NCBI GenBank assembly: GCA_030018635.1 | Contig: JASEHU010000125.1 | Span: 1-6,439 of the forward strand | Reading direction: 5' to 3' | Length of the DNA stretch: 6,439 nucleotides | From: a bacterium | Lineage (GTDB): Bacteria > UBA9089 > CG2-30-40-21 > SBAY01 | In this document: positions 1-6,428 of the stretch, in pieces | Numbering within the stretch: position 1 is the stretch's first letter | Layout of the letters: every line of letters begins with the position of its first letter | The notes under the pieces: model-generated | The model's database searches: none | Told to the model about the DNA's origin: nothing | Seen by the model: only the letters and a program-made list of their open reading frames with translations | Position numbers and translations under genes: made by a program

Positions 1-50
1 GAGTTGAAATTGGCAGTTTGATTTTTTTGATTGCACAGGTCGAAATTTTT
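1..50 (+). repeat. 50-bp terminal repeat, left copy
   Basis: This stretch is repeated in inverted orientation at 6379-6428. Aligning it with the reverse complement of that region gives 48 of 50 matching bases, with differences only at positions 9 (a versus g) and 43 (a versus t). The core is a T-rich centre with TTTGATT repeated, followed by GATTGCACAGGTCG. Both copies lie upstream of a gene that reads into the window, here about 200 bp before the start of the peptidase gene, and both read in the direction of that gene. I see no ORF in it. It is probably a dispersed intergenic repeat at a contig end, although the inverted end of a larger unit is possible. Confidence 0.85.
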
Positions 51-158
51 TTAAGGCAAAATATCTATATATGGTGCATAAAATTTTATATTAACCCAAT
101 ATATAGTAAAAATTGAGGTTTTTAAGTTTAGTTTGTCCAGACGTTAGAAAAAAAAGAG

Positions 159-187
159 TTGACAAACTTTATTTATTATGATATAAT
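159..187 (+). promoter_or_regulatory. sigma-70 type promoter for the M23 peptidase gene
   Basis: A perfect -35 hexamer TTGACA (159-164) and a perfect -10 hexamer TATAAT (182-187) are separated by exactly 17 bp. A TG at 179-180 makes an extended -10 (TGATATAAT). Transcription should begin near 194-196, leaving a leader of about 63 nt before the ATG at 258. The match to the housekeeping sigma-factor consensus is complete, so strong constitutive expression is expected. I see no convincing operator over it. Confidence 0.85.
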
Positions 188-234
188 AACATTCTCATTC
201 TCACCACCAAATTATATGAGTTTGAATAGATAAA

Positions 235-252
235 TTTCCTAAAAGGAAGGTG
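235..252 (+). promoter_or_regulatory. ribosome binding site inside a small hairpin
   Basis: The Shine-Dalgarno stretch AAGGAAGGTG (243-252) lies 5 nt before the ATG at 258 and supports that start. Its AGGAA (244-248) is preceded by the exact complement TTCCT (236-240) with a 3-nt AAA loop. A U-G pair (235 with 249) could extend the stem. The hairpin is short and A/U-rich, so it may only mildly mask the site. The pairing is visible in the sequence; a regulatory role is inference. Confidence 0.5.
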
Positions 253-257
253 CGATT

Positions 258-1268
258 ATGTTTATAATGGAGGCAAAAGCCTTTAGGAGAAAAAAGAAGA
301 ATAAGACGCATATAGGGAGGTGGGTATTACTATTTTTTGCTTTATTAGTTACCTTTTCACCTACCTTTTTTAAAAAGCAGATATTAGCTCATCAGTTTAA
401 AATTGGCCCCAAAAGTGATTTACTTCTGACTACATTCTATCCCCAAGTACAACATTATGTTTGTAAAACTAATTATAATCAGGCAATAGGAATAGGTGGA
501 ATAGAGGTTGATAAACCTTCCATGGAAACACTTTTTTATACCGTTCACTCAGGAGATACTCTAGGTGAGATAGCCCAAAGACAAGGAATAAAGGTAGAGA
601 CTATTTTAGGTGCTAACCAAAGTGTTAAAAGTATAAATTCACTTCGGGTAGGACAAAGATTACGCATTCCTAACCAGGATGGTATATTCCACAAGGTCCA
701 AAACGGTCAAACATTAAGTAATATTTCAAAAACTTATAAAGTAAGCCTGGAAAAAATTCTTGATACTAATGATATTTCCAGGCCTACAAATCTTATTGCT
801 GGAAAAGAAGTATTCATCCCTGGTGCAAAACTATTACCTTCATCAAAGGAATATCTTCTTGGTGGTATTGGGTTTATACGACCAGTGACTGCCGGACACT
901 TTTCAAGTGGATATGGATATAGAAGAGACCCGTTTAATGGAAGTATACAATTTCATACAGGTATTGATTTCGCCGCTTACCAGGGAACATCAATCAGGGC
1001 CTCAAGAAGTGGAAAGGTTGTTTGTAGTGATTGGGTGAATGGATATGGGAATACGATTGTTATCGAACATACCGGTGGATATGCCACAAGATATGCTCAT
1101 AACTCAAAAAATCTGGTTAGCAAAGGAATGTATGTTAATCAAGGGCAAGTTATTGGATTAGTTGGCAATACAGGTAGAAGTATGGGTGCCCATTTGCATT
1201 TTGAAATCTTAAAAAATGGCCGTCCGGTTAATCCTTCATCTTTTATTTCCCTACCTCGTCGTGGATAA
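258..1268 (+). CDS. LysM-LysM-M23 (LytM) peptidoglycan endopeptidase, membrane-anchored or secreted
   Basis: This is a predicted zinc endopeptidase that cleaves peptide cross-bridges in peptidoglycan outside the cytoplasmic membrane, for wall remodelling or daughter-cell separation. The 336-residue protein starts with a basic stretch (RRKKKNK, about 10-16) and a hydrophobic segment (about 22-38) that is a signal peptide or membrane anchor; there is no lipobox. Two LysM glycan-binding domains follow, at about 93-138 (YTVHSGDTLGEIA) and 144-188 (HKVQNGQTLSNIS). The M23 domain spans about 206-326. It has a complete active site: H233 and D237 (HTGID), H281 (YAH) and H312/H314 (HLHFE). It should therefore be active, unlike the degenerate LytM domains of NlpD/EnvC-type activators. 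The ATG at 258 is best placed for the Shine-Dalgarno site; a second in-frame ATG at 267 would lose only three residues. It has its own consensus promoter and is followed by a spacer, so it is probably monocistronic. The family is clear, but the exact cell-division or lytic role is not. Confidence 0.93.
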   Translation: MFIMEAKAFRRKKKNKTHIGRWVLLFFALLVTFSPTFFKKQILAHQFKIGPKSDLLLTTFYPQVQHYVCKTNYNQAIGIGGIEVDKPSMETLFYTVHSGDTLGEIAQRQGIKVETILGANQSVKSINSLRVGQRLRIPNQDGIFHKVQNGQTLSNISKTYKVSLEKILDTNDISRPTNLIAGKEVFIPGAKLLPSSKEYLLGGIGFIRPVTAGHFSSGYGYRRDPFNGSIQFHTGIDFAAYQGTSIRASRSGKVVCSDWVNGYGNTIVIEHTGGYATRYAHNSKNLVSKGMYVNQGQVIGLVGNTGRSMGAHLHFEILKNGRPVNPSSFISLPRRG

Positions 1269-1511
1269 AATAGAATTATCGTAACACTTTAGCCACCTGA
1301 AGCAAAGATTAACCACAGGTACAGAAGATCATTGCAAATTGCAAATTTAGCATTTAGCATTACAAATTTAAAATGATCAATTTGCAATGTTAAATTTGCA
1401 ATGAAATTCTTCGTGAACTCAATGTCTTGAGTGTTTTTACTTCAGTTAGGTAAATAGTTACGAATTATCAATCATTAATTATTAATTGACTTTAAGAGAG
1501 GGGAATCATCA
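1269..1511. other. intergenic spacer between the M23 and STAND genes
   Basis: No ORF of note is present. It holds the composite repeat at 1330-1403 and a near-palindromic A/T stretch at about 1468-1489 just before the next ribosome binding site. A stretch reading TTAACCACAGGTACAGAAG at 1310-1328 looks like a worn copy of the ACCACAGAG-type intergenic repeat seen in many environmental genomes, which is an impression from memory. A possible weak promoter is TTGAGT (1427-1432) with TAAATA (1451-1456) at 18 bp; the -10 match is poor. Whether the STAND gene is transcribed from here or by read-through cannot be settled. Confidence 0.5.
1330..1403. repeat. A/T-rich composite inverted and tandem repeat
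   Basis: The sequence is built from variants of GCAAATTT and TAGCATT on one side, then their complements (CAATTTGCAATG at 1378-1389 and AATTTGCAATG at 1393-1403). CATTGCAAATTG at 1330-1341 is the exact inverse of 1378-1389. The stretch 1341-1368 can also fold against 1379-1399 if a 7-nt duplicated TAGCATT is bulged out. There is no T-tract, so a classical terminator is unlikely, although it could stabilise the 3' end of the upstream mRNA. It resembles the low-complexity intergenic repeat in the 5005-5083 spacer in style but not in exact sequence. Confidence 0.65.
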
Positions 1512-4500
1512 ATGATAATTGATTTAGAGGAAAAAGATAGTTTAAGATTTATTCTCAAGCACAAATCAAAGGACTACTATTTTAAATTGTTTTCTGTCCT
1601 GAATGAAGTCGATAAGGTTGCCACCAAAGAGGATGTCATCTATCGTGCTCAACATGGAAATAAACATTGTGAATCTGTAGAAAAAAACATCAATGATTTA
1701 CTTCCAATTATACTCAAACGAAAAATGGAACCTGATGACATATTCTCTCTTTTATTATCTGTCTGGTTTCATGATGTAGGGGAGCTATTTGATGATAAAG
1801 GTAAAGATTTTACTTATATCAGAAGCCATGACTATGTTTACAAGCATTATGAAGATTGGAAACTTGCAGAATCTGAAGCACATCTTATTATGCAAATATT
1901 AGAGGCTACTCATCATGAAATGCAAGAAGAGACAGCACCGGAAGTAGCCAAAGACATAACCAAAATTAAATTCTTTTCATGTTTGCTGCGGCTGGCGGAT
2001 AAATTAGATATAGGTTATGGAAATGTTCCTCGTGAACTCCTTACCCCTTGGGAAAAATCCTTTAAAACCCGCACCGTTTTATTAGTCTTAAAGGAACGGT
2101 TTGATATTGTGACCAATATTGATTCGGAACACTGGTTAATTTCTGCCACGATGAGACCAAATCTGGAAATAGCTGACAACAAAGAGTTTATAAATGATAT
2201 TTATGAGAAAATAAAAATGCGGTTAAATAAAGACCTGGATACCTTTAAAGGTATTTTTTACCAAAATGGTTTAGGCTATCAAGAAATTAAACTTATTCTT
2301 CCTCCAAAGATTAAAGAAGAGTCTGCTGTGGTTAGAGAAAAGCCATGGCAAGGCGAGCCTTCTCAAATATCCCCTTATAAATTCCTTGAAAATTATGAAA
2401 CTACGGATAAAGAGATATTTAAGGGAAGAGACCAGGATATCTCTAAATTTGTAGGACATATCCTGATTAATAAATTACTGGTTATCTATGGAGAACCATG
2501 GATAGGAAAAACCTCTCTAATCAAGGCAGGAATTATTCTGCAATTACGGGACAGAAATGTTGTTGTCTGCATTGATTGTGATGATAACCCATTGAATTTA
2601 ATTAAAGAAACGATTGAAAAGGAATTCAAGCGGGATAGGGTGAGAAGTTTTAAATTAGACAAATCGCTATCTTTGGTTGAGTTTTTCAAAAATATTGAGT
2701 TACCTTTCTCAATTATTATCTTCATCGACCATTTTGAGAATTTTTTTAAACAAGTGCCTCAAAAGGCAAGAGAGCATTTTATGGATGAAATATCTGCCGC
2801 TACTTGTGCCGATAAACCTTTAGTCAAATTTATCTTCTCTGTCCGTAAGGATTTCTTTGTCCAACTGGGTAGTTTTAAAGACCGGTTACCGGAATTATTT
2901 CAAAATGCCTTTGAGTTGACAAGACTGACTGAATCTCAAGCAATAGAGGCACTTACATCTCCGGCTAAATTATTTAATATCGAGTATGCTAAAGAACTCC
3001 AGGAGGCCTTAATCTGGGATATTAAGGATGAGCATGATTTAATTCGTCCTGTTCATCTTCAAATTGTAGGTAATAGATTGGTAGAGACCCTAAGTCCTGA
3101 TTTGTTAAAGGATATTTTACCACAAGGTATAACTTATGAGTGGTATGACAATTTAGGGGGGGTACAGGGAATTCTATCCGATTATCTTGAAGAGACAATA
3201 AAAAAGATGAACGAACTCTCAGCAGAAGAAAAAGAGCAGGCAAAAGGTATTTTAAAGGTAATGGTTACCTCTTTTGATACACATCCTCAGATGAATGTCC
3301 GTGAAATCTGTGCATTTATTAAGATTGAGGAAGAAGATAGATTAAGTACTATTCTAACCTCTTTAGTTCATTGTCGGCTATTACGAAAATTAAAGAAGGA
3401 AACCTATGAATTAACCTCTGATTATCTCATTAACAGTATTACTAAAAAATGGTTGACTCGAAAAGATATAGAATTGAGGGAGATTATTGAGCATGTCAAT
3501 AAGGCATTAGATGATTGGCGGGCACATCGTTGGCATATGGATATTACCCTTATCAGTAAGGCCTATCTATATCGGGAAGATTTACCACTCCAGGAAGATG
3601 CCTTAGAAATTCTTCTCTATAGTTCTTTGGAACATCATTTTCCTCTATGGTTCTGGCTTAAGAAACTTGACCCGGATAAAGCCAGGAAGATTATTATTGA
3701 TGCCATTAAGACTACAGACGGTACCGGCATAAGGAGAATTATTGATGTCTTAGGGAAGGAGGGGATTTTAGTTTTAGATCATCTTATCCTTAGATTAAAT
3801 GACCCTGATGCTCAAATACGAAAGGCAGTTATTGAGGTTTTGGGCTATCTTAAGGATTCCAGAACAATAGATTCTCTTGTCCACAGGTTAAGTGATTCTG
3901 ATGCAGAGGTAAGAGATATTGCTACTGTCTCATTGAGTAATTTTGGCACCCCAAAGATAGTAGAAACATTTATTGCTGAGTTAGATAATCCTGATTGGAG
4001 GATAAGGAAGGCGGCGGCTGATGGTTTAGGGGTTTTAAAAACACCAAAGTCATTAGAATCATTATTTAAAAAAATAAACGACCCGGATTCAGAGGTAAGA
4101 AAGGCAGTAGTTAGTGCCCTTGGTAAATTAGGGAATATTAAGGCGCAAACACCACTTATTCGACGATTAAAAGATTCTCATGCAGAGGTAAGAGAGGCGG
4201 CGGCTAAGGCTCTTGGTGAATCAGGCAATTCGCTCTGTGTAGAAGAGATTATGTCCTGTTTCCATGATAAAATTTGGAAGGTCCGGGAACAGGCGGCAAT
4301 AGCCCTTGGTAAATTAGGTGATGAGCGGGCGTTAGACCCTTTATTAGAAATGGCTGATGACCCAGATACAGATGTTCGTCGTGCAGCCTCAGAGGCGTTA
4401 GGTAATTTACATACCCCAAAAGCAATGCAAATCCTCCTTGATAGACTTCAGGAACAAGAATGGTGGAAAAAGGAAACAGCCGCTATTGCCCTTGGTTACT

Positions 4501-4913
4501 CAGGTCAACCAAAGGTGTTAGATACTCTTTTGGAAGGATTAGATGACCCTGACTGGCGAATCAGGGTAGCCATGATAAATGGATTAAGGTCCTTAGGAAT
4601 AAGCGAGTTAAAGGTAGAGGAAGCCTTGATTAAAAGGCTTCAGGACCCGCATGAAGAAGTTCGCCGCGCCGCTATTATAGCTCTCGGCTCTTTAGGTACA
4701 GAAAAAGCCTTAACCTCAATTATTCCCTGCCTTAACGACCTCCATGTCTATGTCCGCCAGGCAACCGCTTTAACCCTTGGAATGCTTGGTAACTTAGGGG
4801 TTTTAGAACCGTTACTTGAGGGTTTAAATGATTCGGAAGATGAGGTTAAAAATGCCTGTCTCGAGGCATTACAGAAAATCGATGAAAGATTTTACCGCAA
4901 AGATATTGAGTAA
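1512..4913 (+). CDS. HD phosphohydrolase-STAND NTPase-HEAT repeat protein, predicted conflict or antiphage system
   Basis: This is a single 1133-residue multidomain protein with no signal peptide, presumably cytoplasmic. Residues about 40-170 form an HD-superfamily domain with H52, H87-D88 (WFHDVGE), H134/H135 (ATHH) and D163 (LRLADKLDI), resembling the HD-CE type found in conflict systems. After a variable segment (about 190-265), a STAND NTPase module begins at SPYKFLENYE (287) and IFKGRDQDI (302). It has Walker A GEPWIGKTS (327-335, K333/T334), Walker B IIIFIDHFEN (401-410, D406/E409) and a sensor arginine in FSVRKDF (R445). A winged helix lies at about 575-650. Twelve HEAT-like units of about 31 residues fill 751-1125. 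By analogy with Avs and other STAND proteins, the HEAT array would sense a ligand, the NTPase would oligomerise, and the HD domain would hydrolyse a nucleotide or related phosphoester; this is inference. The start has AGAGAGGGG (1495-1503) 8 nt upstream. The gene is intact and stands alone, with no partner on either side. Confidence 0.88.
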   Translation: MIIDLEEKDSLRFILKHKSKDYYFKLFSVLNEVDKVATKEDVIYRAQHGNKHCESVEKNINDLLPIILKRKMEPDDIFSLLLSVWFHDVGELFDDKGKDFTYIRSHDYVYKHYEDWKLAESEAHLIMQILEATHHEMQEETAPEVAKDITKIKFFSCLLRLADKLDIGYGNVPRELLTPWEKSFKTRTVLLVLKERFDIVTNIDSEHWLISATMRPNLEIADNKEFINDIYEKIKMRLNKDLDTFKGIFYQNGLGYQEIKLILPPKIKEESAVVREKPWQGEPSQISPYKFLENYETTDKEIFKGRDQDISKFVGHILINKLLVIYGEPWIGKTSLIKAGIILQLRDRNVVVCIDCDDNPLNLIKETIEKEFKRDRVRSFKLDKSLSLVEFFKNIELPFSIIIFIDHFENFFKQVPQKAREHFMDEISAATCADKPLVKFIFSVRKDFFVQLGSFKDRLPELFQNAFELTRLTESQAIEALTSPAKLFNIEYAKELQEALIWDIKDEHDLIRPVHLQIVGNRLVETLSPDLLKDILPQGITYEWYDNLGGVQGILSDYLEETIKKMNELSAEEKEQAKGILKVMVTSFDTHPQMNVREICAFIKIEEEDRLSTILTSLVHCRLLRKLKKETYELTSDYLINSITKKWLTRKDIELREIIEHVNKALDDWRAHRWHMDITLISKAYLYREDLPLQEDALEILLYSSLEHHFPLWFWLKKLDPDKARKIIIDAIKTTDGTGIRRIIDVLGKEGILVLDHLILRLNDPDAQIRKAVIEVLGYLKDSRTIDSLVHRLSDSDAEVRDIATVSLSNFGTPKIVETFIAELDNPDWRIRKAAADGLGVLKTPKSLESLFKKINDPDSEVRKAVVSALGKLGNIKAQTPLIRRLKDSHAEVREAAAKALGESGNSLCVEEIMSCFHDKIWKVREQAAIALGKLGDERALDPLLEMADDPDTDVRRAASEALGNLHTPKAMQILLDRLQEQEWWKKETAAIALGYSGQPKVLDTLLEGLDDPDWRIRVAMINGLRSLGISELKVEEALIKRLQDPHEEVRRAAIIALGSLGTEKALTSIIPCLNDLHVYVRQATALTLGMLGNLGVLEPLLEGLNDSEDEVKNACLEALQKIDERFYRKDIE
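3762..4886 (+). repeat. twelve-unit HEAT repeat array, 93-bp period
   Basis: Residues 751-1125 of the STAND protein divide into twelve units, nearly all of 31 residues (the first 32, the tenth 33). Each follows a pattern like PLLxxLxDPDxxVRxAAxxALGxLG. They begin at about residues 751, 783, 814, 845, 876, 907, 938, 969, 1000, 1031, 1064 and 1095. The repeat is also visible in DNA: 3894-3916 and 4173-4195 match at 22 of 23 bases exactly 279 bp (3 x 93) apart. The 17-mer at 4116-4132 recurs at 4302-4318, 186 bp (2 x 93) away. This fits growth of the array by unit duplication. Confidence 0.88.
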
Positions 4914-4957
4914 GGAGTAGGGAATAATATACGGAATCCATTAATTAAGTTGACATA

Positions 4958-4980
4958 AAAAATGGAGACGGTTCATTTTT
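4958..4980. terminator. possible weak bidirectional terminator of the STAND gene and folP
   Basis: AAAAATGGA (4958-4966) and TTCATTTTT (4972-4980) form a 9-bp stem, one pair of which is G-U in RNA, around the loop GACGG. On the + strand ATCGTTTTTT follows; on the - strand the stem itself ends in a run of T. The A-stem-T layout between two converging genes suits a bidirectional terminator. The stem has almost no G/C, so termination may be poor. Confidence 0.35.
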
Positions 4981-5004
4981 ATCGTTTTTTCTGTGATTTC
5001 TTTT

Positions 5005-5083
5005 TGGAAATTAGAAATTGGAAATTGGGGGGAAACAAATACAATTTTCTTCTCTTTTCCTAATTTCTAATTTCCAATTTCAA
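5005..5083. repeat. imperfect inverted repeat, large A/T-rich hairpin
   Basis: The arm at 5005-5029 and the arm at 5059-5083 can pair over 25 positions with four differences. Two of these are G-U wobbles in + strand RNA, so the fold is better in transcripts of the STAND gene than in those of folP. Both arms are made of repeats like GAAATTGGAAATTAG. The loop is about 29 nt. No T-tract follows, so it is more likely a dispersed intergenic repeat or an mRNA 3'-end stabiliser than a classical terminator. Confidence 0.7.
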
Positions 5084-5127
5084 ATTTCAATATGTCAAAT
5101 TATTTATTAGATTGCATATAGGTTATC

Positions 5128-6327
5128 TTACCTGATAATCGCATCCACCATTTTTGCTACCCGTTTCATTGCCAAAACATCATGCACACGGATTATATTT
5201 GCCCCATTTAAAATAGAAATAACGGCTGTGGCTAAGGTTCCTTCTAATCGCTGTTCCACCGGCAAATCTAATATTTTACCAACAAAGGATTTGCGTGAGG
5301 TGCCAATTAAGATTGGTCTGCCCAGGGACTTGAATTCCCTTAATCTGCGTAGAATCTCTAAATTATGCTCAACGGTCTTGCCAAATCCTATCCCTGGGTC
5401 AATGATAATTTTATCCGCCTCTATCCCTGATTCAATAGCGACCTTAATTCTTTCGCAAAGATAAAGGATAATTTCGGAGATAACACAGGTGTATTGCGGG
5501 TTTTGTTGCATATCCTGTGGTGTGCCTTGAATGTGCATCAGGACTACCGGGGCTTTATATTCAGCCACCATCTGTGCCATTTTGGGGTTAAAACTCAAGG
5601 CACTAATGTCATTAACCATTTGAGCCCCTTCTTCTAAAGCCCTGCGAGCTACCTCAGCTTTGTAGGTGTCGATAGAAATAGGTATGTCGATTTTATCAGT
5701 TAATCCCTTGATGACTGGGATAACCCTGTTTAATTCCTCCTCTATGGAACAGGGGACAGCACCAGGCCTGGTTGATTCCCCACCAATATCGATTATATCT
5801 GCCCCTTCCTCTGCCATCCGGATACCTCGCTCAATCGCTTTATCCACCTCTTGATATTGCCCACCATCTGAAAAGGAATCCGGGGTTATATTCAAAATAC
5901 CCATAATAAAGGTTCTTCTACCTAAATTGAGTTGATATTTTCCACAAACCAGATTAAATTCATCCCTGATAAAATTATTTAATACCGCCTCGATTTCAAC
6001 CGCTAATTTAGCCAGGCCAAAATATTGGTCTTTGAGTTTGCTGATTAATCGTTGATAATGTTTTAGACTGCCAATGAGCAGGACATCTGTCGTCTGGCAG
6101 TTAAGTGTGATTGCCTCGCGTCTTAAAGCCGCCTCACCACCCAAAGAAAGCATCTCTTGTTTAAGGATAAGGGCAATTTTTAACTCAAGCCTTTCTAATT
6201 TGAGCACACGGGACAGAGCCTTTGGAGACATCAACTCAATCCCCTTTGCATCCACACCAAGCCTTTCCATTTGTGAGACTGCCTCTTTCTCATTAAAGAT
6301 TTCCAATACACGAATATTATATTCCAT
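5128..6327 (-). CDS. folP: dihydropteroate synthase with N-terminal extension
   Basis: This enzyme joins p-aminobenzoate to 6-hydroxymethyl-7,8-dihydropterin diphosphate to give 7,8-dihydropteroate, a cytoplasmic step of folate synthesis and the target of sulfonamides. Family motifs appear in order in the 399-residue protein: MGILNITPDSFSDGG (142-156), DIGGESTRPGA (180-190), SIDTYKAEVA (218-227), NDISA (239-243), MHIQGTP (264-270), DPGIGFGKT (310-318), GTSRKSF (342-348) and RVHDV (380-384). All expected pterin and phosphate binding segments are intact. The catalytic barrel is about residues 135-399. The first 130 or so residues are an extension absent from the usual 270-290-residue enzymes; it contains GVDAKGIELMSPKA and LILKQEMLSLGGEAA. 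I recall similar extended forms of about 400 residues in Clostridia-like and other environmental bacteria. AGGAG (6337-6341) sits 9 nt before the start. It converges on the STAND gene, and any upstream partner lies outside the window. Confidence 0.95.
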   Translation of the reverse strand: MEYNIRVLEIFNEKEAVSQMERLGVDAKGIELMSPKALSRVLKLERLELKIALILKQEMLSLGGEAALRREAITLNCQTTDVLLIGSLKHYQRLISKLKDQYFGLAKLAVEIEAVLNNFIRDEFNLVCGKYQLNLGRRTFIMGILNITPDSFSDGGQYQEVDKAIERGIRMAEEGADIIDIGGESTRPGAVPCSIEEELNRVIPVIKGLTDKIDIPISIDTYKAEVARRALEEGAQMVNDISALSFNPKMAQMVAEYKAPVVLMHIQGTPQDMQQNPQYTCVISEIILYLCERIKVAIESGIEADKIIIDPGIGFGKTVEHNLEILRRLREFKSLGRPILIGTSRKSFVGKILDLPVEQRLEGTLATAVISILNGANIIRVHDVLAMKRVAKMVDAIIR

Positions 6328-6343
6328 TTATATGAACTCCTGC

Positions 6344-6364
6344 GTAAGTGGTAAGTGGTAAAGG
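6344..6364. repeat. 7-bp tandem repeat in the folP leader
   Basis: GTAAGTG occurs at 6344-6350 and 6351-6357, followed by the variant GTAAAGG at 6358-6364. Read on the folP strand these are CACTTAC units directly upstream of the AGGAG ribosome binding site. A looser repeat of GGGTCAG/GGGGCAG follows at about 6364-6377. No protein-binding family is recognised; short tandem duplication of intergenic DNA is the simplest explanation. Confidence 0.6.
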
Positions 6365-6378
6365 GGTCAGGGGGCAGG

Positions 6379-6428
6379 AAAAATTACGACCTGTGCAATC
6401 AAAAAAATCAAACTGCCAACTTCAACTC
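6379..6428 (-). repeat. 50-bp terminal repeat, right copy (inverted)
   Basis: The reverse complement of this stretch matches positions 1-50 at 48 of 50 bases. It begins about 52 bp upstream of the folP start codon, so any folP promoter must overlap it or lie beyond the window. Homology stops sharply on the inner side: after the shared run of T, the left copy continues TTAAGGC and this copy CCTGCCCC. Only 11 bases remain outside it, so the outer edge of the repeat unit is not defined. Confidence 0.85.

Noticed and set aside
78..89. 12-bp perfect palindrome ATAAAATTTTAT as an operator
   Set aside because: It is pure A/T in an A/T-rich leader, about 70 bp upstream of the -35 box, and such palindromes are expected by chance there.
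2271..3243. Short minus-strand ORFs inside the STAND gene (2271-2459, 2486-2725, 3022-3243)
   Set aside because: They lie opposite a well-supported coding frame with clear domains, have no recognisable motifs and need no separate explanation.
3762..4886. Regular 93-bp spacing read as a CRISPR-like or satellite array
   Set aside because: The period is coding, in frame, and explained by HEAT-like protein repeats; there are no identical repeats separated by unique spacers.
5228..6361. Short plus-strand ORFs opposite folP (5228-5464, 5666-5854, 6074-6361)
   Set aside because: folP motifs run through this whole region on the minus strand, and the plus-strand translations show no domain-like pattern.
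6379..6408. A folP promoter inside the right terminal repeat (TTGATT with CGTAAT at 17 bp)
   Set aside because: The -10 matches at only four of six positions, and the left copy of the repeat reads CGAAAT there, so the match is not conserved between copies.
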